Shown: positions 1-8,561, numbered from the stretch's first letter. The stretch is 64,000 nt of DNA from Sporosarcina sp. Te-1 (GCF_017498505.1 NZ_CP071798.1:186001-250000), one strand, 5' to 3'. Notes: generated by a model not told the origin, from the letters alone. Numbers and translations are program-made.

Positions 1-813
1 GAGGAATTCCCGAACGATGAATCCTTATATCCTTATTGGGCTGAGGCGATGCTGCGCAGCAAACAAAATAATTTTGGTTCCTTGCCGATTGAACGGTTGA
101 ACGTTCCGGATGAGTCGAGAGCTTGGATCAGTCATCAGCTGGGCAGGGAGATAATGACCTTTGCCGAGCCATGGTTGGAAATCAAAGACGGAAACTATTC
201 GTTTTTTAAACAGCTTAGGGCCTCTACTAAAATATCTCCCATCACCGTTTATGTGACGACCTTATTTAAATATGCGTTCAAATTGGAGCCTGAAAATGCC
301 TCCCATTACGTGGAATTGGCGAAATACCTATGGAAAGTCGACAATAAGCAGGATGCGAAAAAGATATTAGCTTTGTATGAATATGATGACTTCGATATCT
401 CCAGGCTGGCAGGTTTTTATTCTTTCCACGATGGAAAACGGACCGGCAAACTGGCGAATTTTGAAGAAGCCCTAGTCCATTTCACCAAAATTACAGAGAT
501 GCATCCGGACTATCCGTACGGGTGGTCATGGAAAGGAGATACTTTACTCCATCTTGGCAAGTATGACTTGGCCAAAGCGAGCTATGATAAGTCGTTAGAG
601 CTGAATCCTGAAGTGGAGGAAGGGCATGTCGGCTTAATGCGCGTTTATTATTTTGCTGGTTTTTCCGAGAAAGCTTGGGGGTATTTTTGTTCGGCAAATG
701 AAGAAGTTCAAAACCAGTGGCTGGTGGAAATGCAAGATTCTCATATGGGCACAGATGACTTCGTTCGATTCATTGGAATTCGTCTCGATGAAATAGAAGA
801 AATCAATAGTTGA
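1..813 (+). CDS. TPR-repeat protein, 5'-truncated
   Basis: The frame is open from the first base of the window, so the true start lies upstream; 270 codons are visible before TGA. A first internal ATG at 49 should not be taken as the start because coding potential continues before it. The C-terminal half contains tetratricopeptide-like helices (about visible residues 155-230), with the classic W-x-G-x-x-x-x-x-x-x-Y pattern around WKGDTLLHLGKYDLAKASYDKSL-type spacing and a closing L-N-P. TPRs mediate protein-protein contacts; no catalytic domain is visible. The stop codon overlaps the -35 box of the downstream infC promoter, so the gene ends exactly where the translation operon begins. Specific function is not recognised. 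Confidence 0.75.
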   Translation, partial: EEFPNDESLYPYWAEAMLRSKQNNFGSLPIERLNVPDESRAWISHQLGREIMTFAEPWLEIKDGNYSFFKQLRASTKISPITVYVTTLFKYAFKLEPENASHYVELAKYLWKVDNKQDAKKILALYEYDDFDISRLAGFYSFHDGKRTGKLANFEEALVHFTKITEMHPDYPYGWSWKGDTLLHLGKYDLAKASYDKSLELNPEVEEGHVGLMRVYYFAGFSEKAWGYFCSANEEVQNQWLVEMQDSHMGTDDFVRFIGIRLDEIEEINS

Positions 814-838
814 CAATAGCAGCACGGCATGGTAATCT
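810..838 (+). promoter_or_regulatory. Sigma-A promoter of infC-rpmI-rplT
   Basis: TTGACA (810-815), a 17-bp spacer and TAATCT (833-838). The -35 box overlaps the TGA stop of the upstream TPR gene. Transcription from here would give an untranslated leader of about 285 nt before infC. Confidence 0.7.
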
Positions 839-844
839 TATTAA

Positions 845-1129
845 GGTTAATGAATACAGTTTGTGGTATAAGAAGAGGCTGCCCGCTTCTCACCTGATTG
901 ACGCTTTACCGCTGTTGACAGGTAAGACACATAAATGACGTGCCGTGCATTTTCATGTGCGTACGCATATGCGGGTAGACAATCATTGCGATTTGTCTAC
1001 TTTTTTTATGTCTGGAATTCTGGCGCCCTTCGCTTTTCAATGTTGGAATGACCTGTGGGCCTCCGCCGGAATGATAGGCGGTATACCCAAATCGTGTGTT
1101 CGCGAGACAATATTCGGAGGTGGATTACT
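845..1129 (+). promoter_or_regulatory. infC operon leader, L20-type attenuator
   Basis: This long non-coding leader lies between the promoter and infC and contains an intrinsic terminator (975-1007). In B. subtilis the infC-rpmI-rplT mRNA leader is bound by ribosomal protein L20, which promotes premature termination (Rfam L20_leader). The position, length and terminator match that arrangement. The L20-binding fold itself was not derived here, so the regulator is inferred from family and context. A short open frame at 945-1184 crosses the leader but has no ribosome site. Confidence 0.6.
975..1007 (+). terminator. Leader terminator (attenuator) of infC operon
   Basis: Perfect 8-bp stem GTAGACAA (975-982) / TTGTCTAC (993-1000) with a 10-nt loop, followed immediately by seven T. 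It sits about 120 nt before the infC start, inside the transcription unit, so it must be conditional. Confidence 0.8.
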
Positions 1130-1648
1130 ATTAGCAAAGACATGTACGTTAACGAGGGCATCCGTGCCCGTGAACTTCGACTGATCGACCATAACGGAGA
1201 TCAGCTTGGAATCAAATCACGTAATGAGGCCCTTGATATCGCAGCTCGTGCGAATTTAGACCTTGTCCTTGTCGCTCCGCAAGCAAAACCCCCAGTAGCT
1301 CGTGTAATGGACTATGGGAAGTTCAAATTTGAACAGCAGAAGAAAGAGCGGGAAGTGCGAAAAAATCAAAAGATCATCAACATCAAAGAAGTACGGTTAA
1401 GCCCGTCAATTGATGAACATGACTTTCAGACGAAACTTCGCAACGGCATTAAATTCTTGCAAAACGGAGACAAAGTGAAAGCGTCCATCCGTTTCCGCGG
1501 ACGTGCTATCACGCATAAGGAAATCGGTCAACGTGTATTGGACCGTTTTGCGGAAGAATGCAAAGAATTCTCTACGGTTGAAGTGAAACCGAAAATGGAA
1601 GGACGGAGCATGTTCCTAATACTTGCCCCGACCATCGAAAAGAAGTAA
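1130..1648 (+). CDS. infC: Translation initiation factor IF-3
   Basis: IF-3 binds the 30S subunit, prevents premature 50S joining and proofreads start-codon and initiator-tRNA selection. The 172-residue product matches Bacillus IF-3 along its length: N-terminal [10 protein letters not shown], the linker helix rich in K/R around residues 70-90 ([15 protein letters not shown]), and the C-terminal domain with KGDKV-like and [11 protein letters not shown] motifs. The start is ATT at 1130, ten nucleotides after GGAGG (1116-1120). AUU initiation is a hallmark of infC, because IF-3 discriminates against it and so represses its own synthesis. A frame running back to 1055 is an artefact of the missing ATG. 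It is first in the operon with rpmI and rplT. Confidence 0.95.
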   Translation: MSKDMYVNEGIRARELRLIDHNGDQLGIKSRNEALDIAARANLDLVLVAPQAKPPVARVMDYGKFKFEQQKKEREVRKNQKIINIKEVRLSPSIDEHDFQTKLRNGIKFLQNGDKVKASIRFRGRAITHKEIGQRVLDRFAEECKEFSTVEVKPKMEGRSMFLILAPTIEKK

Positions 1649-1674
1649 CAGAAACGATTTAGGAGGAACAGATC

Positions 1675-1875
1675 ATGCCAAAAATGAAAACTCACCGCGG
1701 TTCAGCAAAGCGTTTCAAAAAAACTGCATCCGGTAAAGTAAAACGCGGTCGTGCTTATACAAGTCACCTTTTCGCAAACAAGTCGACGAAAGCGAAGCGT
1801 CACCTACGCAAAGCGTCCCTTGTTTCTTCTGGAGACTACAAGCGTATCCGTGAAATGATCACATACATGAAGTAA
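1675..1875 (+). CDS. rpmI: 50S ribosomal protein L35
   Basis: A 66-residue, very basic protein with the L35 signature [20 protein letters not shown] at the N terminus. It is a structural component of the large ribosomal subunit. ATG is preceded by AGGAGG. It lies 26 nt after infC and 116 nt before rplT, the conserved infC-rpmI-rplT order. Length is normal for the family. Confidence 0.97.
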   Translation: MPKMKTHRGSAKRFKKTASGKVKRGRAYTSHLFANKSTKAKRHLRKASLVSSGDYKRIREMITYMK

Positions 1876-1991
1876 TCATTGCTTTAACAAAAGGAACGGT
1901 TGGCTGGAATCGAAACAACTGTCGATCCTGAACCCCGCCCTCTTAAAAACGAAACTACAACATTCTTTAGGAATAGCAGGAGGTAATTACT

Positions 1992-2351
1992 ATGCCACGC
2001 GTAAAAGGTGGAACAGTGTCGCGCAAGCGCCGTAATCGAGTATTGAAACTAGCTAAAGGTTACTTTGGCTCCAAACATAGACTTTATAAAGTAGCAAACC
2101 AACAGGTCATGAAATCTTTCAACTATGCATACCGTGACCGCCGTCAGAAAAAACGTGATTTCCGTAAACTTTGGATCACACGTATCAATGCTGCTGCCCG
2201 TATGAATGGCCTTTCTTACAGCACACTTATGCACGGCCTTAAAGTGGCTGGCATCGAAGTGAACCGCAAAATGCTTGCAGACCTTGCTGTTACTGATACA
2301 CAAGCATTTGCACAACTTGCAGACACTGCAAAAAAATCAATCGCGAAATAA
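1992..2351 (+). CDS. rplT: 50S ribosomal protein L20
   Basis: A 119-residue basic protein beginning [20 protein letters not shown], the L20 N-terminal extension that threads into 23S rRNA, followed by the conserved helical core ([18 protein letters not shown]). L20 is essential for early 50S assembly and, in B. subtilis, represses this operon through the leader. The SD AGGAGGTAATT precedes ATG. The 116-nt gap after rpmI is larger than usual and could hold a second regulatory structure, but none stands out. Confidence 0.97.
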   Translation: MPRVKGGTVSRKRRNRVLKLAKGYFGSKHRLYKVANQQVMKSFNYAYRDRRQKKRDFRKLWITRINAAARMNGLSYSTLMHGLKVAGIEVNRKMLADLAVTDTQAFAQLADTAKKSIAK

Positions 2352-2364
2352 GAAGCGATACAAG

Positions 2365-2406
2365 ACGCCTTGCTGATCGGATTCGTACCGTGGCAAGGCG
2401 TTTTTT
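2365..2406 (+). terminator. Terminator of infC-rpmI-rplT
   Basis: Perfect 9-bp stem ACGCCTTGC (2365-2373) / GCAAGGCGT (2393-2401), then six T. It begins 14 nt after the rplT stop. Confidence 0.9.
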
Positions 2407-2641
2407 CATGCAGCTCGACTTCTTACTATGCCCTTTGTAATATGAGAAAAATTCGTATTATATTTAAAATAGAAAAAAGGCAGTAGGATTCGGGATCGTT
2501 GCTACATACATAGTGGTCCATAAGTCCCTAGGATGCACTGTCCTCTGGCAAAATGATATGAATCGTGTAAAATCTTTTCCATACGATATATTCCATTGGC
2601 ATTCGAGCCAGTGTACTATAAAGGATAAGGGGGAAGAAAGA

Positions 2642-2938
2642 ATGAGTGAACTGGTCATTGGTTGGATCCTATTCTGTTCTATTTGGTCGGTTATGCTAAT
2701 GGGATACGACAAAAGACAGGCAAAGCGGAAAAAGAGGAGAATTCCAGAAAAAACTTTATGGCTCTTCGCCATAGTGGGGGGCGGAATCGGATCGTATATA
2801 GGCATGCAAATGTTTCGCCACAAAACGAGACACACATCATTCCGTGTTGGATTTCTTTTGTTGGCCTTGCTAGATATAGCCATTCTCCTCTATATGTTCG
2901 GGATAGATTTTACAGGGGGATGGGATAAGTGGACATGA
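2642..2938 (+). CDS. ysdA: DUF1294 membrane protein, YsdA-like
   Basis: A 98-residue integral membrane protein of the DUF1294 family. The sequence shows a first hydrophobic segment (residues 4-20), the family hallmark MGYDKRQAK after it, a basic stretch KRKKRRIPE, then a glycine-rich segment (VGGGIGSYIGM) followed by MFRHKT and another membrane span. Start is ATG at 2642 with SD AAGGGGGAAG; the frame is open to 2513 but lacks a ribosome site there. The neighbour set rplT-ysdA-ysdB is as in B. subtilis. The function of the family is not established. Confidence 0.88.
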   Translation: MSELVIGWILFCSIWSVMLMGYDKRQAKRKKRRIPEKTLWLFAIVGGGIGSYIGMQMFRHKTRHTSFRVGFLLLALLDIAILLYMFGIDFTGGWDKWT

Positions 2939-2952
2939 TTGCGCGCAAAAAA

Positions 2953-2989
2953 AGGAGAGAACCCGTTTGCGCGGAGTTCTCCTCTTTTT
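2953..2989. terminator. Probable bidirectional terminator ysdA/ysdB
   Basis: An imperfect stem, AGGAG-a-GAAC pairing with GTTCTCCT, flanked by an A-run on the left (2947-2953) and a T-run on the right (2985-2989), lies between convergent genes. An alternative stem CGCGCAAA/TTTGCGCG overlaps it (from about 2942). Confidence 0.5.
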
Positions 2990-2998
2990 GCGGCAATC

Positions 2999-3394
2999 TT
3001 ACTTTTGAGTCATGCCCTTCATTAATTTTTCGATTGGATTTTTCCAATTAATTTCGGCGTTCGGATAGTTCGCGGCAATCTCCGAAGCGAGAAAGTGAAA
3101 GTCATCCTTTGTAAAACCTTGTAATTTTGTTTCATCTTTAACCCAGACAAAAATAGAAACAACGTCGAAAGCGTCTTCTGTCGTGCCTAAATACTTTTCA
3201 CCTTCGAACATTGCACCTTTGTATGTGATGAAAAAGTTCTTCCTGACATTCTTCAGATCATCATAAATATAAAATTGCTCCTGTTCGTGCGCTTCGTCCA
3301 ATTTCCGTTTCGGGTCGGTCAAATAACGGATCCCACGGTAAAACAAATAAATGATGAAAGCAATTATGAATACGCGGATTAGCAGTAGTCCCAT
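2999..3394 (-). CDS. ysdB: Sigma-W pathway protein YsdB
   Basis: A 131-residue membrane-anchored protein with an N-terminal transmembrane helix (residues 3-19) followed by a positive RGIRYLTDPKRK segment and a soluble domain. It matches B. subtilis YsdB in length and place next to ysdA. In B. subtilis YsdB belongs to the sigma-W cell-envelope stress regulon and is needed for full sigma-W activity. A sigma-W-type promoter (TGAAAC-17-CGTA) lies 40-65 bp upstream of the ATG here. The homology call is from sequence character and context; the role is transferred from B. subtilis. Confidence 0.8.
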   Translation of the reverse strand: MGLLLIRVFIIAFIIYLFYRGIRYLTDPKRKLDEAHEQEQFYIYDDLKNVRKNFFITYKGAMFEGEKYLGTTEDAFDVVSIFVWVKDETKLQGFTKDDFHFLASEIAANYPNAEINWKNPIEKLMKGMTQK

Positions 3395-3432
3395 GAAAGC
3401 AACCCCTCACAGATATAGATAGTCACTTACTA

Positions 3433-3459
3433 TACGGATGAGTATATGGTTTGGTTTCA
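3433..3459 (-). promoter_or_regulatory. Sigma-W-type (ECF) promoter of ysdB
   Basis: On the minus strand, TGAAAC (complement of 3454-3459), 17-bp spacer, CGTA (complement of 3433-3436) followed by TA. This is the sigma-W consensus, placed 40 bp upstream of the ysdB start. Confidence 0.7.
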
Positions 3460-3489
3460 AGATAATAAAATTTATTGGAGGTTTTTTTA

Positions 3490-3978
3490 ATGGAATTGAC
3501 ATCCTTATTTACAATGCAACGAGATTTAGACTCCTTTATCCAATCCAACCATGAAGGTCATGCCGATCTTTTCACAAAGAAAGGGCTGGCATTGCTAGTC
3601 GAGCTTTCGGAGCTTGCAAATGAAACGAGATGTTTTAAATTTTGGAGCCATAAAGAGCCCTCTCCCGATCATATAATAATTGAAGAGTATGTAGACTCCA
3701 TTCATTTTCTTCTTTCATTAGGAATCGAGAAGGGCTTTGATTCACAATTGGAAGAATGGCCGAGCGGAGAGGTGGCTGGCAGTTTGACAGAATTATTTAT
3801 TGAAACAAACAACGCCATCAACCACTTTTTGTTGGAGCCGACAATTGATCACTATAAGAAAATTTGGATCTATTATGGTTCAATTGCAAAAAAACTAAAC
3901 TTTACAAATAAAGATGTATGGAATGCTTATATGGAAAAAAATGAGGAAAATTATGCACGACAAAGGAAAGGGTATTAA
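3490..3978 (+). CDS. Dimeric dUTPase-like NTP pyrophosphatase
   Basis: A 162-residue all-alpha protein of the dUTPase_2/MazG-like NTP pyrophosphatase superfamily, which hydrolyses (d)UTP to the monophosphate and pyrophosphate. Visible motifs are the metal-binding E-x-x-E helix (VELSELANE, about residues 36-44), the KFWS segment, and the second acidic helix EEYVDSIHF (about residues 67-75) supplying E and D ligands. ATG at 3490 follows GGAGG at 3477; an in-frame TTG at 3475 overlaps the ribosome site and is rejected. It is divergent from ysdB. Activity on dUTP versus other nucleotides cannot be told from sequence. Confidence 0.78.
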   Translation: MELTSLFTMQRDLDSFIQSNHEGHADLFTKKGLALLVELSELANETRCFKFWSHKEPSPDHIIIEEYVDSIHFLLSLGIEKGFDSQLEEWPSGEVAGSLTELFIETNNAINHFLLEPTIDHYKKIWIYYGSIAKKLNFTNKDVWNAYMEKNEENYARQRKGY

Positions 3979-4005
3979 AATACTTAATAGAAATATAAAT
4001 ATAGA

Positions 4006-4035
4006 TTGACAGCGACCTCAAAGTAAAAATAAGAT
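4006..4035 (+). promoter_or_regulatory. Promoter of the XRE regulator gene
   Basis: TTGACA (4006-4011), 18-bp spacer, TAAGAT (4030-4035), 31 bp before the GTG start at 4066. Confidence 0.5.
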
Positions 4036-4065
4036 AGAGATAAGTAAATAGGAGGAGGCGTCACA

Positions 4066-4557
4066 GTGAACGAGTGGAGTAAAGAAGACTTTGGGATTAG
4101 ATTAAAAGCCTTACGTGAACAACGTGGCTTATCAATGATGGCATTTGGAGCGGCTATAGGCACATCTGCCAGCCGGATTAAGGACTGGGAGAAGGGGAAG
4201 AATGCCCCATCCGCCGCGTGGATCGCTAAAATATCAGAGCGTTTTAATATTTCCACGGACGAACTTATTTTGGGAGACCCGCGAACTTCCCGCGCATTTA
4301 CTGGCAGCATGGCGAGTATGGATATGCTCTATGAAAGGCTACGCGAGCATTTGACTATCGACAAGACTGGAGAAGTGCAAGATGATAGGCTTTCTGACCT
4401 ATACACGGAAATCGATTTGCTGAACAAGGAAAAATATCGAAGTGGAAGAGGAAGAAGATTAGCGGAACGTGAACTACTTTCAATTCTTGTGGAGCTTCCG
4501 AAAAAGGATGTATTGGAATTGTTGGAACTTGCTAAAATGAAAAAGCGTTGGCAATGA
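4066..4557 (+). CDS. XRE-family HTH regulator
   Basis: A 163-residue protein with a Cro/C1-type helix-turn-helix at residues about 9-65: RLKALREQRGLSM...A...IGTSASRIKDWEKGKNAPS...IAERF-type spacing, including the W-E-x-G turn. The C-terminal half is helical and charged and may mediate oligomerisation. The start is GTG at 4066, seven nucleotides after AGGAGGAGG. The stop codon overlaps the ATG of the phosphoesterase (ATGA), so the pair is translationally coupled. DNA target and signal are unknown; resemblance to phage-type repressors is generic, and no phage genes are nearby. Confidence 0.85.
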   Translation: MNEWSKEDFGIRLKALREQRGLSMMAFGAAIGTSASRIKDWEKGKNAPSAAWIAKISERFNISTDELILGDPRTSRAFTGSMASMDMLYERLREHLTIDKTGEVQDDRLSDLYTEIDLLNKEKYRSGRGRRLAERELLSILVELPKKDVLELLELAKMKKRWQ

Positions 4558-5417
4558 AGAGCAAAAAGGCATGGGCCCGAAAAGGCTTCAGGCTTTTGGG
4601 GATTTTCCTCATTTTTTTATTCCTGTTTGTACTCTATAGGGACAATATGACAATAGGTATTACTCAATACGAAATCCATTCATCCAATATACCTAGTCAC
4701 TTTGATTCGTTTAGGATTGTTCAACTGTCCGATTTACATGATGCGAAATTTGGAGAGAGACATGCAGACCTTGTGAAGAAAGTGAAGGGGCTATCGCCTG
4801 ATGCAATTTTTATAACAGGTGATTTTATAGATAGTAATCGGTTTGATCTCGACCGAAGTATGGAATTAGTAGAAGAGTTGCAATCTATCGCACCCTTTTA
4901 TTATGTAACAGGTAATCACGAAATTTCGAGCAATGAAACCGACCAAATAGTAAATCGTTTAGACAGTCATGGCGTGTATACGCTGTCAAATGAGGCGGTC
5001 ATTATCAAGCGGGATGGTCAGCAAATTGCGATTGGCGGCATTGATGATCCACTATCCAGCAGCAAGGAAGATGATGCGGCGGTTGCGGAATTCATCCAGC
5101 AGGCTTTTCAAGGTGTGCCGCAATCCATGTATAAAATATTGCTATCACACCGTCCCGAGCAATTTGAGACCTATCTAGAACAGAAGATAGATCTTATTAT
5201 GAGCGGTCATGCACATGGAGGACAAATCCGTATTCCATTGGTTGGTGGACTAGTAGCTCCCGGGCAAGGGTGGTTTCCTGGTTATACTGAAGGAATACAT
5301 TCAAAAGAAGGAAGACAGATGATCATTAGCCGGGGAATTGGCAACAGTATAATTCCAGTCCGCTTCTTCAATCAACCTGAAATCGTTCTTGTTGAATTAC
5401 GAAGTGATGCAAATTAA
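4554..5417 (+). CDS. Membrane-anchored metallophosphoesterase
   Basis: A 287-residue calcineurin-like phosphoesterase of the YkuE/YaeI type. An N-terminal membrane helix (residues about 12-28) follows a basic start KSKKAWARKG, placing the catalytic domain outside the membrane. Metal-site motifs are present in order: SDLHDAKFG, GDFID, GNHE, SHRPE and GHAHGGQIRIP. B. subtilis YkuE is a cell-wall-associated Zn-dependent phosphoesterase and E. coli YaeI acts on lipid A, so the substrate here is open. ATG at 4554 overlaps the upstream stop as ATGA; an in-frame TTG at 4548 is an alternative start. Confidence 0.85.
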   Translation: MKSKKAWARKGFRLLGIFLIFLFLFVLYRDNMTIGITQYEIHSSNIPSHFDSFRIVQLSDLHDAKFGERHADLVKKVKGLSPDAIFITGDFIDSNRFDLDRSMELVEELQSIAPFYYVTGNHEISSNETDQIVNRLDSHGVYTLSNEAVIIKRDGQQIAIGGIDDPLSSSKEDDAAVAEFIQQAFQGVPQSMYKILLSHRPEQFETYLEQKIDLIMSGHAHGGQIRIPLVGGLVAPGQGWFPGYTEGIHSKEGRQMIISRGIGNSIIPVRFFNQPEIVLVELRSDAN

Positions 5418-5522
5418 TTGCTATATTAAAAAAACGTTATACCGAAGATGCTGATTCATCAAAAAAGTATTTATGAAGATTGTCGTCGATAACAAAGATG
5501 CATTTTATTTTTGAACAAAAAG

Positions 5523-5566
5523 ACTGTCACAAACCACCAAGGAAGTGGAAAAGGACAGTTTTTTTA
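5523..5566 (+). terminator. Terminator after the phosphoesterase gene
   Basis: Outer stem ACTGTC (5523-5528) / GACAGT (5554-5559) with inner CCAC/GTGG, followed by seven T. Confidence 0.75.
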
Positions 5567-5580
5567 TTTCCACAAATAAA

Positions 5581-5620
5581 TTGACATCTTCAGCAAGGAG
5601 AATATGAAAATGGTTTCATA
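5581..5620 (+). promoter_or_regulatory. Promoter with palindromic operator
   Basis: TTGACA (5581-5586), 16-bp spacer, TATGAA (5603-5608). A perfect inverted repeat TATGAAA-atgg-TTTCATA (5603-5620) begins at the -10 box and covers the expected start point, as expected of a repressor operator. The cognate regulator is not identified. Confidence 0.5.
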
Positions 5621-5674
5621 ATGTTGTATGATAGAGACGTCAGAATACATATCGTTGGGGAAGAGGGTGGGAAA

Positions 5675-6655
5675 GTGAAAGCGTTTATGCATGCCGATGG
5701 ACAGTTGTGCTTGGGGGAAATGGAGAATCCCTCCCCGGGTTCAGGAGAAGTGGTTGTCGCTTTGAAGGCAGCCGGCTTGAATCGGAGGGATTTGAAGATT
5801 CCAGTAAGAAGGGGAAACGAGAGTCAGCCGCTTGTGCTCGGTTCGGACGGTGCAGGAGTGATCGAAAGTGTTGGTGCGAATGTCACAGAGTGGTCGATCG
5901 GTGACGAGGTAATCATTAACCCTTCATTGCGATGGTTCCAAAAAAGTGCTGCGCCTCCTGATGCATTTGACATTTTGGGAATGCCTGATCATGGAACCTT
6001 TGCCGAAAAGATAGTTATATCTGCAGAGCAACTTGAAAAAAAGCCGGAACGCTTATCTTGGGAAGAATCAGGAGTCGTCGCTTTATCAGTGTTGACAGGC
6101 TATCGTGCCTTATTCACACAAGGAGAGTTGAAAGCGGGCCAGACTGTATTTATCCCCGGGGCTGGAAGCGGCGTTGCGACATTCATGATCCAGCTAGCAA
6201 AATGTGCAGGAGCTAAGGTTATTGTGACGTCAAGAAGCGAAGCTAAACGGGATAGCGCAATGAGGATAGGAGCAGACCGGGCTATTGACACAAACTGTGA
6301 TTGGGTCGCAGAGCTCAAGGAGGAGACAGTTGATTTGGTTGTGGAAAGTGTCGGACGGGCAACGTTCAATCGATCGCTCGAGGTGTTGAAACAAGGCGGT
6401 CGGATCGTTGTGTTCGGTGCCACGACGGAGGATACGGTGGATTTCGATTTACGCTCATTTTTTTATGGTCAATACCAGCTGTTCGGCACTACGATGGGCA
6501 GCAGAGAAGAATTGAGGGCTGCCTTAACCTTCATGGAGCAACACAACATTCGCCCTATTATCGATCGCTCGTTCCGCTTGGAAGAAGCGGAAGACGCGTT
6601 TAAACGGCTGGAGCACAATGAACAATTCGGCAAAATAGTATTGAGTATGGAATAG
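5675..6655 (+). CDS. Zinc-type alcohol dehydrogenase-like oxidoreductase
   Basis: A 326-residue medium-chain dehydrogenase/reductase, resembling B. subtilis YogA. The N-terminal GroES-like domain carries AAGLNRRDL and GSDGAGVIESVG; the Rossmann domain has the nucleotide motif GAGSGVATFMIQLAKCAGA followed by VTSRSEAKRD, a segment usual in NADPH-using quinone reductases. GHE-type catalytic zinc ligands are not evident, so a zinc-free quinone/enone reductase is likely. GTG at 5675 with upstream GAGGGTGGG is preferred over ATG at 5621, which would lie at the transcription start and inside the operator region. Substrate unknown. Confidence 0.8.
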   Translation: MKAFMHADGQLCLGEMENPSPGSGEVVVALKAAGLNRRDLKIPVRRGNESQPLVLGSDGAGVIESVGANVTEWSIGDEVIINPSLRWFQKSAAPPDAFDILGMPDHGTFAEKIVISAEQLEKKPERLSWEESGVVALSVLTGYRALFTQGELKAGQTVFIPGAGSGVATFMIQLAKCAGAKVIVTSRSEAKRDSAMRIGADRAIDTNCDWVAELKEETVDLVVESVGRATFNRSLEVLKQGGRIVVFGATTEDTVDFDLRSFFYGQYQLFGTTMGSREELRAALTFMEQHNIRPIIDRSFRLEEAEDAFKRLEHNEQFGKIVLSME

Positions 6656-6704
6656 AAGAAAGTGTAAGTGTAATGGGTGGTCATTATGAAAGGATGGGAT
6701 TGGA

Positions 6705-8384
6705 ATGATAGATAAAACGAAGCCGTTAACAGATTTGGCTATCGCATCGCAAGCGGTTATGCAACCGATCGGCAAGATTGCCGAAAAGGCAGGCATTCCG
6801 GAAGAAGCGGTTGAACCGTACGGCAGATATAAAGCGAAGATTGATGTCAGTAAGCTGCAGACAAAAAAAGCGGACGGTAGGGTCGTCCTCGTTTCCGCAA
6901 CAAGCCCGACGCCAGCAGGAGAAGGGAAGTCGACAGTGACTGTCGGTTTAGCGGATGCACTTGCCAGATTAGGCAAAAAATCGATGATTGCGCTCCGAGA
7001 ACCGTCGCTCGGCCCCGTCATGGGAGTCAAGGGAGGAGCAGCAGGAGGCGGCTACGCACAAGTATTGCCGATGGAAGAGATCAATCTGCACTTCAATGGG
7101 GACATCCATGCCATCACGACTGCCAACAATGCGTTAAGCGCACTCATTGACAACCATATCCATCAAGGCAATGCGCTCGGAATTGATCCACGCCGCATTA
7201 CCTGGAAAAGGGCATTGGATATGAATGACCGGGCGCTCAGGCATGTCACAATCGGATTAGGGGGCCCTGGCCAAGGTGTGCCGCGGGAGGATGGATTTGA
7301 TATAACAGTTGCTTCGGAAATCATGGCAGTGTTCTGTCTTGCAACGAGCCTGAATGACTTGAAAGAAAAATTGTCACAGATGGTAATCGGCTACACGTAT
7401 GACAAAGAAGCTGTCACCGTTCGTGATCTGGGTGTCGAAGGGGCATTGACATTGCTTTTGAAAGAAGCGTTCAAGCCAAATCTCGTACAAACGATAGAAG
7501 GGACACCGGCTTTGATTCATGGTGGACCGTTCGCGAATATTGCTCATGGTTGCAACTCCTTGATGGCAACGAATACCGCAAGACAGCTTGCCGATATAGT
7601 TGTCACGGAGGCGGGCTTCGGTTCTGACCTCGGTGCAGAGAAGTTCATGGATATTAAAGCACGAAAAGGTGGATTTGCACCTGACGCTGTTGTCCTGGTG
7701 ACAACAATCCGTGCTTTGAAAATGCATGGCGGTGTAGCCAAACAGGATTTGGGTACAGAAAATGTTCCAGCCTTAGAGCAAGGAATTGTGAATTTGGAGA
7801 AGCATATTGAAACCGTTCAAGCGTTTGGGGTCCAGCCGGTTGTCGCGTTGAACCGTTTCATGACAGACGCCAATGCGGAACTGGACTTTGTCCTATCCTG
7901 GTGCAAGTCGAAAGGTGTCCGTGCCGCTTTAACAGATGTTTGGGGACAAGGCGGGCAAGGAGGCCTGGATCTGGCGAATGAGGTTCTGGCACTTTTGGAT
8001 GAACCGAAACAGTTCGCTCCATTATATGATGTTGAACAACCGGTCATCGACAAAATTACGACGATTGTTCAAAAAGTATATGGGGGCGAGGGAATCATCC
8101 TCACGGATAAAGCGATGAAAGACTTGAAGGCAATTGAACAGAATGGATGGGATATCCTGCCGATCTGTATGGCTAAAACTCAATATTCCTTCACCGATGA
8201 TCCGAAAAAATTGGGAAGACCAAAAGAATTCAAAATTACGATTCGTGAGATCATCCCTAAACTGGGTGCAGGTTTCCTAGTCTGCCTGACAGGTGATATT
8301 ATGACGATGCCAGGCTTACCGAAACAGCCTGCGGCTCTAAATATGGGAATTGATGAAAGCGGCAATGCCGTCGGTTTAATGTAA
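6705..8384 (+). CDS. fhs: Formate-tetrahydrofolate ligase
   Basis: A 559-residue enzyme making 10-formyl-THF from formate, THF and ATP in one-carbon metabolism. The P-loop TPAGEGKST is at about residues 67-75, followed by [23 protein letters not shown], both signatures of the family, and [14 protein letters not shown]. Length is typical. ATG follows AAAGGATGGGATTGG. It lies 49 nt after the oxidoreductase gene, so the two may be cotranscribed, and a terminator follows. Fhs is patchy in Bacillales, where FolD usually supplies 10-formyl-THF. Confidence 0.97.
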   Translation: MIDKTKPLTDLAIASQAVMQPIGKIAEKAGIPEEAVEPYGRYKAKIDVSKLQTKKADGRVVLVSATSPTPAGEGKSTVTVGLADALARLGKKSMIALREPSLGPVMGVKGGAAGGGYAQVLPMEEINLHFNGDIHAITTANNALSALIDNHIHQGNALGIDPRRITWKRALDMNDRALRHVTIGLGGPGQGVPREDGFDITVASEIMAVFCLATSLNDLKEKLSQMVIGYTYDKEAVTVRDLGVEGALTLLLKEAFKPNLVQTIEGTPALIHGGPFANIAHGCNSLMATNTARQLADIVVTEAGFGSDLGAEKFMDIKARKGGFAPDAVVLVTTIRALKMHGGVAKQDLGTENVPALEQGIVNLEKHIETVQAFGVQPVVALNRFMTDANAELDFVLSWCKSKGVRAALTDVWGQGGQGGLDLANEVLALLDEPKQFAPLYDVEQPVIDKITTIVQKVYGGEGIILTDKAMKDLKAIEQNGWDILPICMAKTQYSFTDDPKKLGRPKEFKITIREIIPKLGAGFLVCLTGDIMTMPGLPKQPAALNMGIDESGNAVGLM

Positions 8385-8392
8385 GATGCAAC

Positions 8393-8432
8393 GAGACTGT
8401 CTCCTATCATTACAGGGAGGCAGTCTCTTTTA
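8393..8432 (+). terminator. Terminator of fhs
   Basis: Stem GAGACTG (8393-8399) / CAGTCTC (8421-8427), extended inward by CTCC/GGGAGG pairing, with a short T-run. Confidence 0.75.
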
Positions 8433-8561
8433 AATGTTAGGCAAAATTGTGAAATAAAGATAGAGAGAGTAAATATTTTAGGCCGTTTAGCATAGTTAAA
8501 CTGTAAAAAATAGTCTATAATGATTATAAAACATTTGAGCTTTCTAAAGGGGTCTGAGTCT

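Noticed and set aside
945..1184. 79-codon frame in the infC leader as a leader peptide
   Set aside because: It crosses the attenuator terminator and the infC start, has no ribosome site and no family-like sequence.
8520..8561. ATG 8520 as the diguanylate cyclase start
   Set aside because: The codon overlaps TATAAT at 8516-8521, and TTG 8562 has a proper ribosome site.
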